Shown: one piece after another, positions 54,299 to 62,665 of the stretch
Numbering within the stretch: position 1 is the stretch's first letter
Layout of the letters: each line of letters starts with the position of its first letter
NCBI RefSeq assembly: GCF_905220995.1
Contig: NZ_CAJNBJ010000002.1
Location: forward strand, 310,001-374,000
DNA length: 64,000 nucleotides
Reading direction: 5' to 3'
DNA from: Nitrospira defluvii
GTDB lineage: Bacteria > Nitrospirota > Nitrospiria > Nitrospirales > Nitrospiraceae
The notes under the pieces: model-generated
Databases searched by the model: none
What the model was told of the DNA's origin: nothing
The model's input: only the letters and a program-made list of their open reading frames with translations
Program-made: the position numbers and the translations under genes

Positions 54299-55672
54299 TC
54301 ACCCGGCTGCCCGACCGCTGCCCCGCAGCCATACCCAACCAACCATGCCCGCAACCGTCGAGGCGCAGAGAATCCCGACCTTGGCCGACAATTGCAACGG
54401 ACCGGGCGGAAAGGCCAGCCCGGCAATGAACAGCGACATGGTGAACCCGATGCCTGCCAGCACGCCAATGCCGGCCAACTGTCGCCAGGTGACCCCTTCC
54501 GGCATCGACACGAGTCCCACTCGCAACGCAGCCCAGGTGGCGAGCAGAATACCGACCGGTTTTCCCACGAACAACCCCGCCATGATACCCAGGGCGACCG
54601 GATGCGTCAGGTGAGTCCATCCATTCGCATCGAGCGTGATGCCGGCATTGGCCAAGGCAAAGAGCGGCATCACGACGACGGTCACCCAGGGATGCAAGGC
54701 ATGCTCCAACCGTTGCAAGGGCGTCTCCACGTCCTTCACCTCCATCTCCAGCCGCTGCGTCACCTGATGACGCTCTGTGTTGGCCAACGGCGGCCGATCG
54801 GCGGAGGTGACCTCTTCAAAGCGTTTCAATAGCGCCTGCCCTCTCGCTACAAACTCGCTGCCGCTCACGCATGTGCGGGCCGGAATCGTCATGGCCGCCA
54901 GGACGCCCGCGATGGTGGCATGCACACCGGAGAGGAGAAAGGCCAGCCAGAGTCCACCGATTCCCAACAACGCATACACAAGGGGATGCCGGATCCCTAC
55001 GACGTTCGCCGCCATCAGCAAGAGGAGAAACAGCGCCCCGATGCCCAGGTTCAGCCAGGATATGGTCGAGGTGTAAAACAGCGCGATGACCAACACGGCC
55101 ATCAAATCGTCGCCGATCGCCAAGGCGGTGAGGAATACCTTGAGCGACAGGGGCACCCGCGGTCCCAGCAGCGCCAAGACGCCGAGGGCGAAGGCGATGT
55201 CGGTGGCCATGGGAATGCCCCACCCCGCCGCGCCGGGGCCTGTGCCGTTCACGAGCAGATACAGCGAGGCCGGTACGATGGTGCCGCCGAGCGCCGCGAC
55301 CAACGGAAAGGCTGCGCGGCGCCACGAAGCCAATTCCCCGACCAGCACTTCACGTTTGATCTCCAACCCGATGACGAAGAAGAACATCGCCATCAGGCCG
55401 TCGTTGATCCATTCCAATAACGTTTCCGTCAAGCCATGCGAGCCGACCACCAGGCTGATGGGCGTGCTCCACAGACCCGCGTACGAGGCGGCCCAGGGCG
55501 AATTGGCCCAGAGCATGGCCACAACCGTCGCGCCCAAGAGCAACAGGCCGCCGCTGGACTCAGCATGGACGAACGTATCAAAAGGTTCCACCACCGGACG
55601 GATCAATGGTGCCTTGCGGTCGTCCGAGTGGCGTCGTTGGCTGAGTCCCATGCTTTGACTGCTTCGCCTCAC
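54299..55672 (-). CDS. nhaA: Na+/H+ antiporter NhaA
   Basis: About 450-457 residues with 12 predicted membrane helices. The two transport aspartates are in 'LTALAIGDDLMAVLVIALFYT', 'PMATDIAFALGVLALLG' forms the unwound helix IV region, and 'FVIGLEIKREVLVGEL' is the pH-sensor-side segment. It exchanges Na+ for protons at the inner membrane. Two starts are possible, GTG 55672 and ATG 55651; the former has GAAGGG upstream, the latter begins with 'MGLSQRRHSDD'. It is downstream of the lipoprotein and TPR genes on the same strand. Confidence 0.92.
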   Translation of the reverse strand: MRRSSQSMGLSQRRHSDDRKAPLIRPVVEPFDTFVHAESSGGLLLLGATVVAMLWANSPWAASYAGLWSTPISLVVGSHGLTETLLEWINDGLMAMFFFVIGLEIKREVLVGELASWRRAAFPLVAALGGTIVPASLYLLVNGTGPGAAGWGIPMATDIAFALGVLALLGPRVPLSLKVFLTALAIGDDLMAVLVIALFYTSTISWLNLGIGALFLLLLMAANVVGIRHPLVYALLGIGGLWLAFLLSGVHATIAGVLAAMTIPARTCVSGSEFVARGQALLKRFEEVTSADRPPLANTERHQVTQRLEMEVKDVETPLQRLEHALHPWVTVVVMPLFALANAGITLDANGWTHLTHPVALGIMAGLFVGKPVGILLATWAALRVGLVSMPEGVTWRQLAGIGVLAGIGFTMSLFIAGLAFPPGPLQLSAKVGILCASTVAGMVGWVWLRGSGRAAG

Positions 55673-55761
55673 CTGTATGCCCTTCGCTCATCGTAGTGGG
55701 AGGGCATCGTCTATGCAAGCGAAGGCGCGGCGATCTTGCGCACACTGATGGAAGAAGCAAC

Positions 55762-57015
55762 CTACTTGGCGATGGTGATGGCGGGAGTGGGCGTCTTAGA
55801 GATGTCCGTGACGGTCATCTGGTAGAGCTGTGCCAGCACGCGAAACGTGCCTAGATTCCACGGGTCCAACTTGCCGGCCTCATTGGAGGCCTTGGCGATG
55901 GAGTACCAGCGATTCTCGAATTTCACCGAGAAGGCGGCATTGTCCGGTCGGGAGTCGGCTTCCACGATGTCGAGCGTGCGCACCGGATTGAGCACAACCT
56001 CGCCCGTACGTTCGTCAGGCTCAACCTGAAATTCAGGGTCTGCGGCGATGCCGTTCGCAAGAAACCGCATAATCTTATTGAAGCTGCGGATGACCAAAAA
56101 TCCGTGCAGGGGATAGTCCCCGCCCGGCCCGTCCGGCCGGATATCGATGAGGATATAGTTCCGTGGATATCGTTGCGCTTCCTCGTGCAGCAGGCGACGC
56201 TCCTCATTGGGCAATTGCATAGGATCGTAGTTCGTGATGACCGTCCGACCTGTGACCCGGCGCCGGACGGTGAGGGCGGGCTCCTCATTCACGCCGCCGA
56301 TAGCATACCCGCGATCCAGTGCGTCGATGATCTTATCAAGCCCTCGCACCACATCGCCGGAACCCGAACGAGCGGAGAGCGGCAGCGCCAGGGTCTGCTC
56401 GAAGATCAACGGCGTCACTTGGAGCTCCCGCGAAAGGTTCAACGCCGAAAGATGCATCACGCGGCGGCGGAACTCCCTATACTCGTCCTCGAAATACGGC
56501 ATGTTACGGTAGAAGGCCGACTCGCCGTAGCCGCTGGCTTGGATGCCGCTCGCCATCAGGCGCAGGATGATCGCGGGTTCGACGCCCTGCTGAAACATGA
56601 AGGTAACGCGGCTTTCATCGAACGGGGTGAGGATGCGGCTGGTAAACTCTTCGCCCTGAATCGGCACAATCGTCATGGTCGGGCGTTCGGCCATACTGCC
56701 GCCGAACGACAGGCCGAGCGAGTCCGGCCCCGGCGAGACGAAGGTATGCGTCAAGCCGGCATTCGCCTGGAATTCGAACGTCGCTGCCACACTGGACACG
56801 CCGGTAAAGTGCTGCGGGAGAAAATGCCTCGACCGGGCGATGTTGAGGAGCAGCATTTCGGCTTCGACCCGTCCCACCGCTCGGTCGTATTCGAGCACGG
56901 CTTGGTGAAGCGCAATGGGCGAGAGACAGCCAGCCGACAGGAGAGACAGGAGCCCCAGCACGACGGCGCTCAGCACTGTCCGCAGACTCGATGGCTGCAC
57001 CCTGCCGAGGTTCAT
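55762..57015 (-). CDS. Hypothetical outer-membrane-type lipoprotein
   Basis: A 417-residue lipoprotein: a lipobox 'LLSAGC' ends the signal peptide at about residue 30 and supplies the lipidated Cys. The mature part is soluble, with conserved-looking segments 'ILLRLMASGIQASGYGESAFYR' and 'NYILIDIRPDGPGGDYPLHGFLVIRSFNKIMRFLANG', but I recognise no family. ATG 57015 lies seven bases after the TPR gene stop. An operon with the TPR protein and NhaA is likely; a cell-envelope role is inferred. Confidence 0.8.
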   Translation of the reverse strand: MNLGRVQPSSLRTVLSAVVLGLLSLLSAGCLSPIALHQAVLEYDRAVGRVEAEMLLLNIARSRHFLPQHFTGVSSVAATFEFQANAGLTHTFVSPGPDSLGLSFGGSMAERPTMTIVPIQGEEFTSRILTPFDESRVTFMFQQGVEPAIILRLMASGIQASGYGESAFYRNMPYFEDEYREFRRRVMHLSALNLSRELQVTPLIFEQTLALPLSARSGSGDVVRGLDKIIDALDRGYAIGGVNEEPALTVRRRVTGRTVITNYDPMQLPNEERRLLHEEAQRYPRNYILIDIRPDGPGGDYPLHGFLVIRSFNKIMRFLANGIAADPEFQVEPDERTGEVVLNPVRTLDIVEADSRPDNAAFSVKFENRWYSIAKASNEAGKLDPWNLGTFRVLAQLYQMTVTDISKTPTPAITIAK

Positions 57016-57022
57016 CAATCGC

Positions 57023-58396
57023 CTATCGCTCCAATGCCGCGAGTTGCTTCCGCGCCGCGTCCACTTTGTCGCGATGATCCGGCTGGGCCTCAGCCAGCTT
57101 GACGTAACTACGATAGGCCTGAATTGCATCACCACGCTGGTTTTGCGTGATGAACGCCTCACCGAGGTTGAAGTAGGCGACGGGATCGTTGGGCTGCAGT
57201 GACGCCGCCGTGCGAAACGCGGTCAACGCCTCATCCACCTGGCCCTTACTCAGCAAGGCTACCCCCAGATTGTTCTGGACTGCCACGTTCTTCGGCGAGG
57301 CCTGCAAGGCCATCCGATAGGCGGCAATCGCTCCGTCGAGATCGCCCTTTTTCTGCAGCAGAACCGCCAGGGCTTCCTGCGAAGACGCATGGGTCGGACG
57401 GTAGGCCAACATGGCACGGTACTCGCCGATGGCTCCATCGGTGTCTCCGGCCCGGTCCAGCAACTGGGCGACATCGTAGTGGGCCACCCCCTGTTCGGGG
57501 TCTAATTTCAAAACCTCACGGAACGCAGCCAGCGCTGCGTCAAACTCGCCTTTGGCTTTCAGCGCCAACCCGAGGTTGTAATGGGCATCCGCATTCTGAG
57601 GTTGCAGGCGAACGGCCGTACGTCCGGACCCGATGGCGCCGTCGAGCTCCCCCTTCGCCAACAGGGCGGCGCTGAGGTTCAAACTGTACAGGGCGGCCGC
57701 CGGCCCGGCTTGGAGCCTTAACGCCGCGCGATACTCTCCGATGGCCTCGTCGAGTAATCCCTTTCGTTGCAACACCAGCCCCAGGTTGTTATGGGCTGTC
57801 GCGTTGTCCGGCTGCAGCCGCAAGGTCTCGCGGTATTCCTCGACCGCTCCGTCGACCTCATCCTTCGCTTCCAACGCCAGGGCAAGATTGTGATGGGGAG
57901 CGGCATTGCCGGGTTGAAGTCGAATAGCATATCGATAGGCCTCGATCGCCTCGTCGAGCTTGCCCTTCTCACTCAAGGCCACGCCGAGGTTATTGTGAAT
58001 GGCGGCAAACTCGGGTTGCACGGACAGCGCGGCTCGATACTCGTGAATGGCTTCATCGAGCGCCCCCTGCGCCGCCAATGACAGCCCCATGGCGTGGCGA
58101 GCCTCGGGAAAATCGGCCCGTTTCTGAAGCGCCGCTTTAAATTTCTCCACCGCCTCTGCGTAATTGCCTTTCGTGTGGAGTGCCACACCGGCGTAGTACA
58201 GGCTCTCGGCTTCGCCGGTCTGCACGCCTGACCGCGGCTTTTGGGGAATGATCTGAGGACTAGATGCCCGATGACGATGCGAGGAGCGTTTTTTCGCTGC
58301 CGGTTTAGCCTCGTGGGCATGGGCTGCCAAGAGTTGCCCGCCGAAGCAGAGCATCGCGAGCAGGGCAACAGAACAACGAGAGAAAGACGAGGTCAT
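57023..58396 (-). CDS. Exported TPR-repeat protein
   Basis: A 457-residue protein with a cleavable signal peptide (cleavage near 'LLAAHA', residue 27), a basic linker (30-60) and about eleven consecutive 34-residue TPR units. Each has the pattern 'A..NLGVAL..KG..DEAI..Y..A..L.P', running from about residue 65 to 440. TPR arrays bind partner proteins; no catalytic domain is present. It begins a minus-strand cluster with the lipoprotein gene. Confidence 0.9.
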   Translation of the reverse strand: MTSSFSRCSVALLAMLCFGGQLLAAHAHEAKPAAKKRSSHRHRASSPQIIPQKPRSGVQTGEAESLYYAGVALHTKGNYAEAVEKFKAALQKRADFPEARHAMGLSLAAQGALDEAIHEYRAALSVQPEFAAIHNNLGVALSEKGKLDEAIEAYRYAIRLQPGNAAPHHNLALALEAKDEVDGAVEEYRETLRLQPDNATAHNNLGLVLQRKGLLDEAIGEYRAALRLQAGPAAALYSLNLSAALLAKGELDGAIGSGRTAVRLQPQNADAHYNLGLALKAKGEFDAALAAFREVLKLDPEQGVAHYDVAQLLDRAGDTDGAIGEYRAMLAYRPTHASSQEALAVLLQKKGDLDGAIAAYRMALQASPKNVAVQNNLGVALLSKGQVDEALTAFRTAASLQPNDPVAYFNLGEAFITQNQRGDAIQAYRSYVKLAEAQPDHRDKVDAARKQLAALER

Positions 58397-58524
58397 CGCT
58401 ACCCGTGTGCAAGATCAAAAGGTGCGGTATCTTGCCCAGCGAGCGCAAACAAATCAAGCCCTGGTGAACAGCCGCTTCCACCTCGACCTCTCGACCAGCG
58501 ACGCAGTTTTCCTCACGCCGTCGG

Positions 58525-58554
58525 TAGACACTTCAGGGCTTCTTCGGCTATGAT
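58525..58554 (+). promoter_or_regulatory. Promoter of the interrupted tRNA gene
   Basis: TAGACA (58525-58530), 18 bases, TATGAT (58549-58554). The expected start is near 58561, about 30 bases before the tRNA 5' end, as for normal tRNA promoters. Confidence 0.4.
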
Positions 58555-58589
58555 GGCGATTCGTTTCAGCCAGCCTTTGATACGACCGT

Positions 58590-58632
58590 GGCGGTGTAGC
58601 TCAGTTGGCAGAGCAGCGGACTCATAAACCGC
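58590..58632 (+). pseudogene. 5' half of a CAU-anticodon tRNA (Met-type), interrupted
   Basis: The acceptor 5' strand (GGCGGTG), the D-arm (TAGCTCAGTTGGCAGAGC) and the anticodon stem and loop (GCGGA, CTCATAA at 58621-58627) are clear. The next five bases, ACCGC, only partly close the stem, and no variable loop, T-arm or acceptor 3' strand (CACCGCC) follows in the next 200 bases. So only about half the tRNA is present. The break right after the anticodon loop is a known site used by tyrosine recombinases; it also lies at the edge of the arsenic cluster. Confidence 0.8.
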
Positions 58633-58845
58633 GTCTCGTTTCTCCCTTTCACACGCAAAACTCCACAAACTCCAAGAGAATCGCAGCGTCCAGCGCACTT
58701 TCTCGTTTTCCGACATCCGATCTCTTCCCGCCCAAACCGACCAGTTCCGGCCTCCTGGTGAACATCTGGTGAACATATTGAGGAAGTCGCAACCAAAGGA
58801 ACTGTTCAAATTAGCAGACTGCTTGTCTCCAGTAGGGACAGATCC
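58633..58845. other. Junction region between tRNA half and arsenic cluster
   Basis: No gene is supported. A direct repeat, TGGTGAACATC and TGGTGAACATA, lies near 58757-58780. No integrase gene or complete second tRNA end is visible. Confidence 0.45.
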
Positions 58846-59955
58846 TCAGCGCATGATCACTTTTCCGGTCTGGCTCCAATAATAGTAAATCGAGAAATTT
58901 GGATAGATCGCGCCAAGGGTGTTCTGACCTGCAACCGTGAATAAGCAGCCGACTGCCCCTACCCAATGTTCTCCGAGCCGATACTGGATCGTCGGTTGAA
59001 CCCCGAGGGAGTTGAACCCATGACGCCCTCCGACATTGATATCCTTGCCATCGGCCCGCCAAGGAAGGCCATGGAAGCCCACGAACTCCAGGTTGTACCC
59101 CAAACCCCGCTTGTCGTTGAAGATGTGTTCAACAATCAGGCGCGTGTTGATGATATCGGCTGGATAGGTCGTCTCCCCCGCATCGCTGCCGGGAAGATGG
59201 TACGAATAGAACACACCGCCGCTCACGCGAAACGGTTGCAGGTTCTTCCGAAACATCACCCCTTCCGTCCAGGTCAACGACCCGAATCGAGAGGCTGGAA
59301 GTCGCCCCAGCGGCGCAAAGCCGCCTGGAGGGCTTTCACTCCCCGTCACCCAACGACTGGTCGGTAACACAATCATGTTGAACGTTGTGATGGAAGGACG
59401 CCATCCATCCGGATCTTGAATAATCGGCCGGTATTTCAAGTACACCTGTGTATCGCCCAGGCCGGAATCCGTAGTCCACGGCCCCCCCTTTCCCTGATTA
59501 AACTGCGCGCTGGAATTCGCCCACCAGAATGAGCCCGAGAGACCGACATTGAGCTCGAAGTGGCTCGTCAGGCCATAGGCCATCGTGACGACTGGTGCTA
59601 TCTGATACGAGTGGACAGGGGAGGAAGTGCTCTTGGTAGTCAGATCGTTTCCGAATTGTTTCTCACTAATCTGAGAAAATAAGAACGGATGGAAGGTGAA
59701 CTGTCCCTTCGGGTGGATGTCAACCCCACTAATAAAAATCGGCCCGTTCGACAGCGGATTCCAGCTTTTCCGGTACTTTTGCATCTCTTGATCGGTGGGC
59801 ACCCAATCCAGCGCATGTGACACCCCTCCTCCCGTGAGCTCGAAACAAAGGATGATCCCGAGGATACATGCCACTTCGGAAAAGCATGTCCGGAGGACTA
59901 GTTCCTGTGGTGTCCGGCTGTGCAGAGTTCTGCACACATAAGGCTGTTGCTTCAT
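58846..59955 (-). CDS. Outer-membrane beta-barrel, phenol-degradation MetA-like
   Basis: A 369-residue protein with a signal peptide (hydrophobic about 28-46, 'VSHALDW' cleavage region) and many amphipathic strands with alternating aromatic residues. Segments such as 'SYQIAPVVTMAYGLTSHFELNVGLSGSFWWANSS', 'SGLGDTQVYLKYRP' and 'PTIQYRLGEHWVGAVGCLFTVAG' match the Phenol_MetA_deg outer-membrane family. These are thought to be channels or transporters. GAGG six bases before the ATG. It lies 113 bases beyond the permease gene on the same strand and may be the outer-membrane partner of the arsenic cluster. Confidence 0.75.
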   Translation of the reverse strand: MKQQPYVCRTLHSRTPQELVLRTCFSEVACILGIILCFELTGGGVSHALDWVPTDQEMQKYRKSWNPLSNGPIFISGVDIHPKGQFTFHPFLFSQISEKQFGNDLTTKSTSSPVHSYQIAPVVTMAYGLTSHFELNVGLSGSFWWANSSAQFNQGKGGPWTTDSGLGDTQVYLKYRPIIQDPDGWRPSITTFNMIVLPTSRWVTGSESPPGGFAPLGRLPASRFGSLTWTEGVMFRKNLQPFRVSGGVFYSYHLPGSDAGETTYPADIINTRLIVEHIFNDKRGLGYNLEFVGFHGLPWRADGKDINVGGRHGFNSLGVQPTIQYRLGEHWVGAVGCLFTVAGQNTLGAIYPNFSIYYYWSQTGKVIMR

Positions 59956-60068
59956 TCAATCCTCGCCTATGACATTGAGTCATGTTGATCAGTCCATGAT
60001 TCGACTGCTTCAAAACCCCACCCCGCGAGTCTCTACCACGCGACACCGTGACCAAACTGTGAGATCGC

Positions 60069-61202
60069 TTACACAAGCCTGGTGAGCAGATGATAGGCGA
60101 GTGCGGAAAGAAGTCCGGAAGCAGGAAGCGTGACGACCCACGCCAGGACCATGTCACGCACCGTGGACCATCGAACGGCACTGACGCCTTTCAACAATCC
60201 AATGCCAATGATCGCCGAACTGCTGACGTGGGTCGTCGAGACCGGCAACCCCATCACGGCGGAGACCATCACCAGCGAGGAGGTCGTGAGATTCGCAGAT
60301 AATCCCTCACCGTGATCCATCCGTGTGACCTTCTCCGCAAGGACTTGGGTGACACGGAGTCCTGCCAGGTAGCTCCCGACGCCCATCGCCATCGCCACGC
60401 CGATGAGTGCCACACCTTGATAGGCCGCGCTGGGCCAAGTCGCGACAGCGCTTCCGAGCAGCAATATCGCCGCAATCTTGGGGGCGTCGTTCGTTCCACG
60501 AGCCAGCGAAGCCAATCCGCTTGAGCACCAATGGATACTGTCCAACCCAACAACGAGCCCGCTCAGTCCCGCCCGGTCGCACTGAACCGGAACGGCCACC
60601 ACCGGTCGCCCCAGAGCCGCGGTCTGAAACAAAGTACGTGTGGCTCCCTGCGCATCGATCATGACCAGCGCCCTGGCGGTCGGCATCACACAAACACAGG
60701 CTCCTTCCCATCGAGCCGCGAGCGTGCGGACAAGACGATGCACAATGACAGAGACCATCAGGGCCAGCACGGGACTGAGGATGAGCGGCAAGACAATCTT
60801 CCTTCCAATTCCCTTCCACAGAAGCCCCTCACTTCCAAATGCGACGAGGCCTACCCCGACGATCGCGCCGGTTAACGCATGGGTGGTGGATACAGGGAGG
60901 CCGCTCCAGGATGCGGCCAGTACCCACAGGACCGCGCCAATGAGCACGGCGGCGGCGATGGGCGGCGATGCGGGAGCGTCTGGCGCCAGCAGTCCTTGGC
61001 TGAAGGTCTTCACCATCGCGGTGGCGACCAATCCCGAGAGCCCAGCGCCGATCATTGTCCAGAGCGTTCCCCAGAGGATCGCGGTCCGGTAGTTGGTCAC
61101 CCCGCTGCCAACGAGGGTGGCAATTGCTTTGGACACATCGTTCGCGCCGTTGGCGCAAGCCAGAGACAACACGAGGACGAATGTGAGGATCGATAACTCC
61201 AT
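60069..61202 (-). CDS. PiT-family inorganic phosphate (arsenate) permease
   Basis: A 377-residue permease with about ten membrane helices. The two PiT repeats carry 'GANDVSKA' (about 18-25) and 'GTNDAPK', plus the paired 'GLPVSTTHALTGAIVG' and 'GLPVSTTHVSSSAIIG' motifs. It moves phosphate with protons or sodium through the inner membrane; arsenate can ride along. ATG 61202 is preferred over GTG 61256, which would overlap the radical SAM gene; no clear ribosome binding site is seen. Its place in the ars unit suggests a role in arsenate/phosphate balance. Confidence 0.9.
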   Translation of the reverse strand: MELSILTFVLVLSLACANGANDVSKAIATLVGSGVTNYRTAILWGTLWTMIGAGLSGLVATAMVKTFSQGLLAPDAPASPPIAAAVLIGAVLWVLAASWSGLPVSTTHALTGAIVGVGLVAFGSEGLLWKGIGRKIVLPLILSPVLALMVSVIVHRLVRTLAARWEGACVCVMPTARALVMIDAQGATRTLFQTAALGRPVVAVPVQCDRAGLSGLVVGLDSIHWCSSGLASLARGTNDAPKIAAILLLGSAVATWPSAAYQGVALIGVAMAMGVGSYLAGLRVTQVLAEKVTRMDHGEGLSANLTTSSLVMVSAVMGLPVSTTHVSSSAIIGIGLLKGVSAVRWSTVRDMVLAWVVTLPASGLLSALAYHLLTRLV

Positions 61203-61215
61203 ACGAGTCGGCCAG

Positions 61216-62259
61216 CTATGCTGTCGTGACCGCCCCGCCGCAAGACGAGCCGGCACCGGCCGTGCAGGCGTAGCAGTGATTCCTCGTCACAATCCTGCGT
61301 GCGCTCAGGCGGGTCGGATCGAAGTCACGAATATGGCGTGGCATTCCCTTGTCGACCGGCAGGTTGAGCATCTGATTAAAGTCGCAATCGTACAGGGTGC
61401 CGTCCCATCCCACGGAAATCATCGACCGGCACATGACGCCGGCGGCAGCGGCCGGGTTGAACGCAGTGGCCAATCGATCCATGTAGGCCTCATAATTGCC
61501 GCTCTCGATCAGGAACTCCAGGAACCGACTGATGGGCATATTCGTGATGGTGTAGAGACGGTTGAACTCGACGCCGTGCCGGCTCCGGAGTTCTTTTCTA
61601 AACTGCGCTTCGATGGCCTCTTGCTTGGGAGGGAGAAACGCGCCGACGGGATTGTAAACGAGGTTCAAAACAAGGCCGCTGTCCGGTCGACCGTATCCGA
61701 GGCGATTCAAGAGTTTGAGGGCCTCGATCGATTTCTCAAAGATCCCTTCTCCCCGCTGCGCATCGGTCTGGCTAGCACGATAGGCCGGAAGCGACGCAAT
61801 GACTTCGACGCGATGGGCAGCCAGAAACTCGGCAAGATCTGCTTGGGAGGGAAGCAGCAACACGGAGAGATTGCAGCGATCCATCACATGACGGCCGAGC
61901 GCACGAGCCTGTTCGACCAGCCAACGAAAGTTCGGGTTGAGCTCGGGTGCGCCGCCGGTGATGTCGACGGTTAGAACGTCGGTCCTGGCCAACGCCGCGA
62001 GACAGAGTTCGGCGGTCTCCTTCGACATCGTTTCGGTGCGGTCCGGCCCTGCATCGACGTGACAATGCCGGCAGGTCTGGTTGCAGAGCTTGCCGACGTT
62101 GATCTGAAAGACCGTGATCCCTGTGGCGTGGAGCGGGAACAAGTCGGCCTGATTGAGTCGCCTTTCAAACGGAGGACAACCGGCCGTTTCTGTCAGCACC
62201 TTGAGCTGTTCAGCGGAAGAGGCGAGCGGGTTGTGTCGTCCGAGCAAGGTCAGCGCCAT
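61216..62259 (-). CDS. arsS: Arsenosugar-type radical SAM protein (ArsS)
   Basis: A 347-residue radical SAM enzyme. The [4Fe-4S] motif CNQTCRHC (Cys59, 63, 66) is followed by 'VDITGGAPELNPNF', the SAM-binding GGE-like strand. The C-terminal domain is Cys-rich ('CRSMISVGWDGTLYDCDFN', 'CYACTAGAGSSCGG'), as in ArsS. Family knowledge: ArsS adds the 5'-deoxyadenosyl group to dimethylarsenite in arsenosugar formation. ATG 62259 is preferred over TTG 62277. It follows ArsR by 49 bases and precedes the PiT gene by 13 bases. Confidence 0.9.
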   Translation of the reverse strand: MALTLLGRHNPLASSAEQLKVLTETAGCPPFERRLNQADLFPLHATGITVFQINVGKLCNQTCRHCHVDAGPDRTETMSKETAELCLAALARTDVLTVDITGGAPELNPNFRWLVEQARALGRHVMDRCNLSVLLLPSQADLAEFLAAHRVEVIASLPAYRASQTDAQRGEGIFEKSIEALKLLNRLGYGRPDSGLVLNLVYNPVGAFLPPKQEAIEAQFRKELRSRHGVEFNRLYTITNMPISRFLEFLIESGNYEAYMDRLATAFNPAAAAGVMCRSMISVGWDGTLYDCDFNQMLNLPVDKGMPRHIRDFDPTRLSARRIVTRNHCYACTAGAGSSCGGAVTTA

Positions 62260-62308
62260 CTCTATATCCGTGAGCAAGCGAGAAGCACCTCAGAAAACCA
62301 CCATGGCA

Positions 62309-62665
62309 TCAGCGGGTGTGCCCCATGCCGGCCAACACCATTTCCGGGAATCGCAACTCACAGCATCCGAAGTTGAGCGCCCGTCCCTGCCGATTGGCCA
62401 GCACGCGTTGGACCCTCGGCAGGATTCGATAACAGACCTGCTTGCCGTCCCGAAGCCCCTCAATCAATCCGGCATCCCGGAGAATCCGGAGATGATGGGA
62501 GATGTGCGGTTGCGGACAGCGTAGCTGCCGGACGAGTTCCGTCACGCACTTCTCCTCGATCAGTAACGACTCCAGTATACGCAACCGGGTGTGATCCGCC
62601 AGGGCCTTGAGAATCGTGGCGCATTGGTCTGCGGTGAGCATGTCGCCGGGTGAGGCGGGCTTCAT
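62309..62665 (-). CDS. arsR: ArsR/SmtB-family repressor
   Basis: A 118-residue winged-helix repressor: 'LKALADHTRLRILESLL' opens the fold, the recognition helix is 'CPQPHISHHLRILRDAGLIEG', and the wing is 'LRDGKQVCYRI'. Cys40, Cys50, Cys78 and the C-terminal pair Cys101-102 are candidates for As(III) binding; the classical ELCVCDL motif is not present, so the sensing site differs. It should block its own operon until arsenite binds. The start overlaps the ArsM stop by one base (TGATG), so ArsM and ArsR are coupled. Confidence 0.92.
   Translation of the reverse strand: MKPASPGDMLTADQCATILKALADHTRLRILESLLIEEKCVTELVRQLRCPQPHISHHLRILRDAGLIEGLRDGKQVCYRILPRVQRVLANRQGRALNFGCCELRFPEMVLAGMGHTR

Noticed and set aside
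58513-58809. 98-codon minus-strand frame overlapping the tRNA half
   Set aside because: It is antisense to the tRNA; the 'ESAALPTELHRH' part is the usual false translation of tRNA sequence, and no ribosome binding site is present.
58590-58845. Group I intron in the tRNA anticodon loop
   Set aside because: No T-arm or CACCGCC acceptor strand appears in the next few hundred bases, so the 3' exon is missing.
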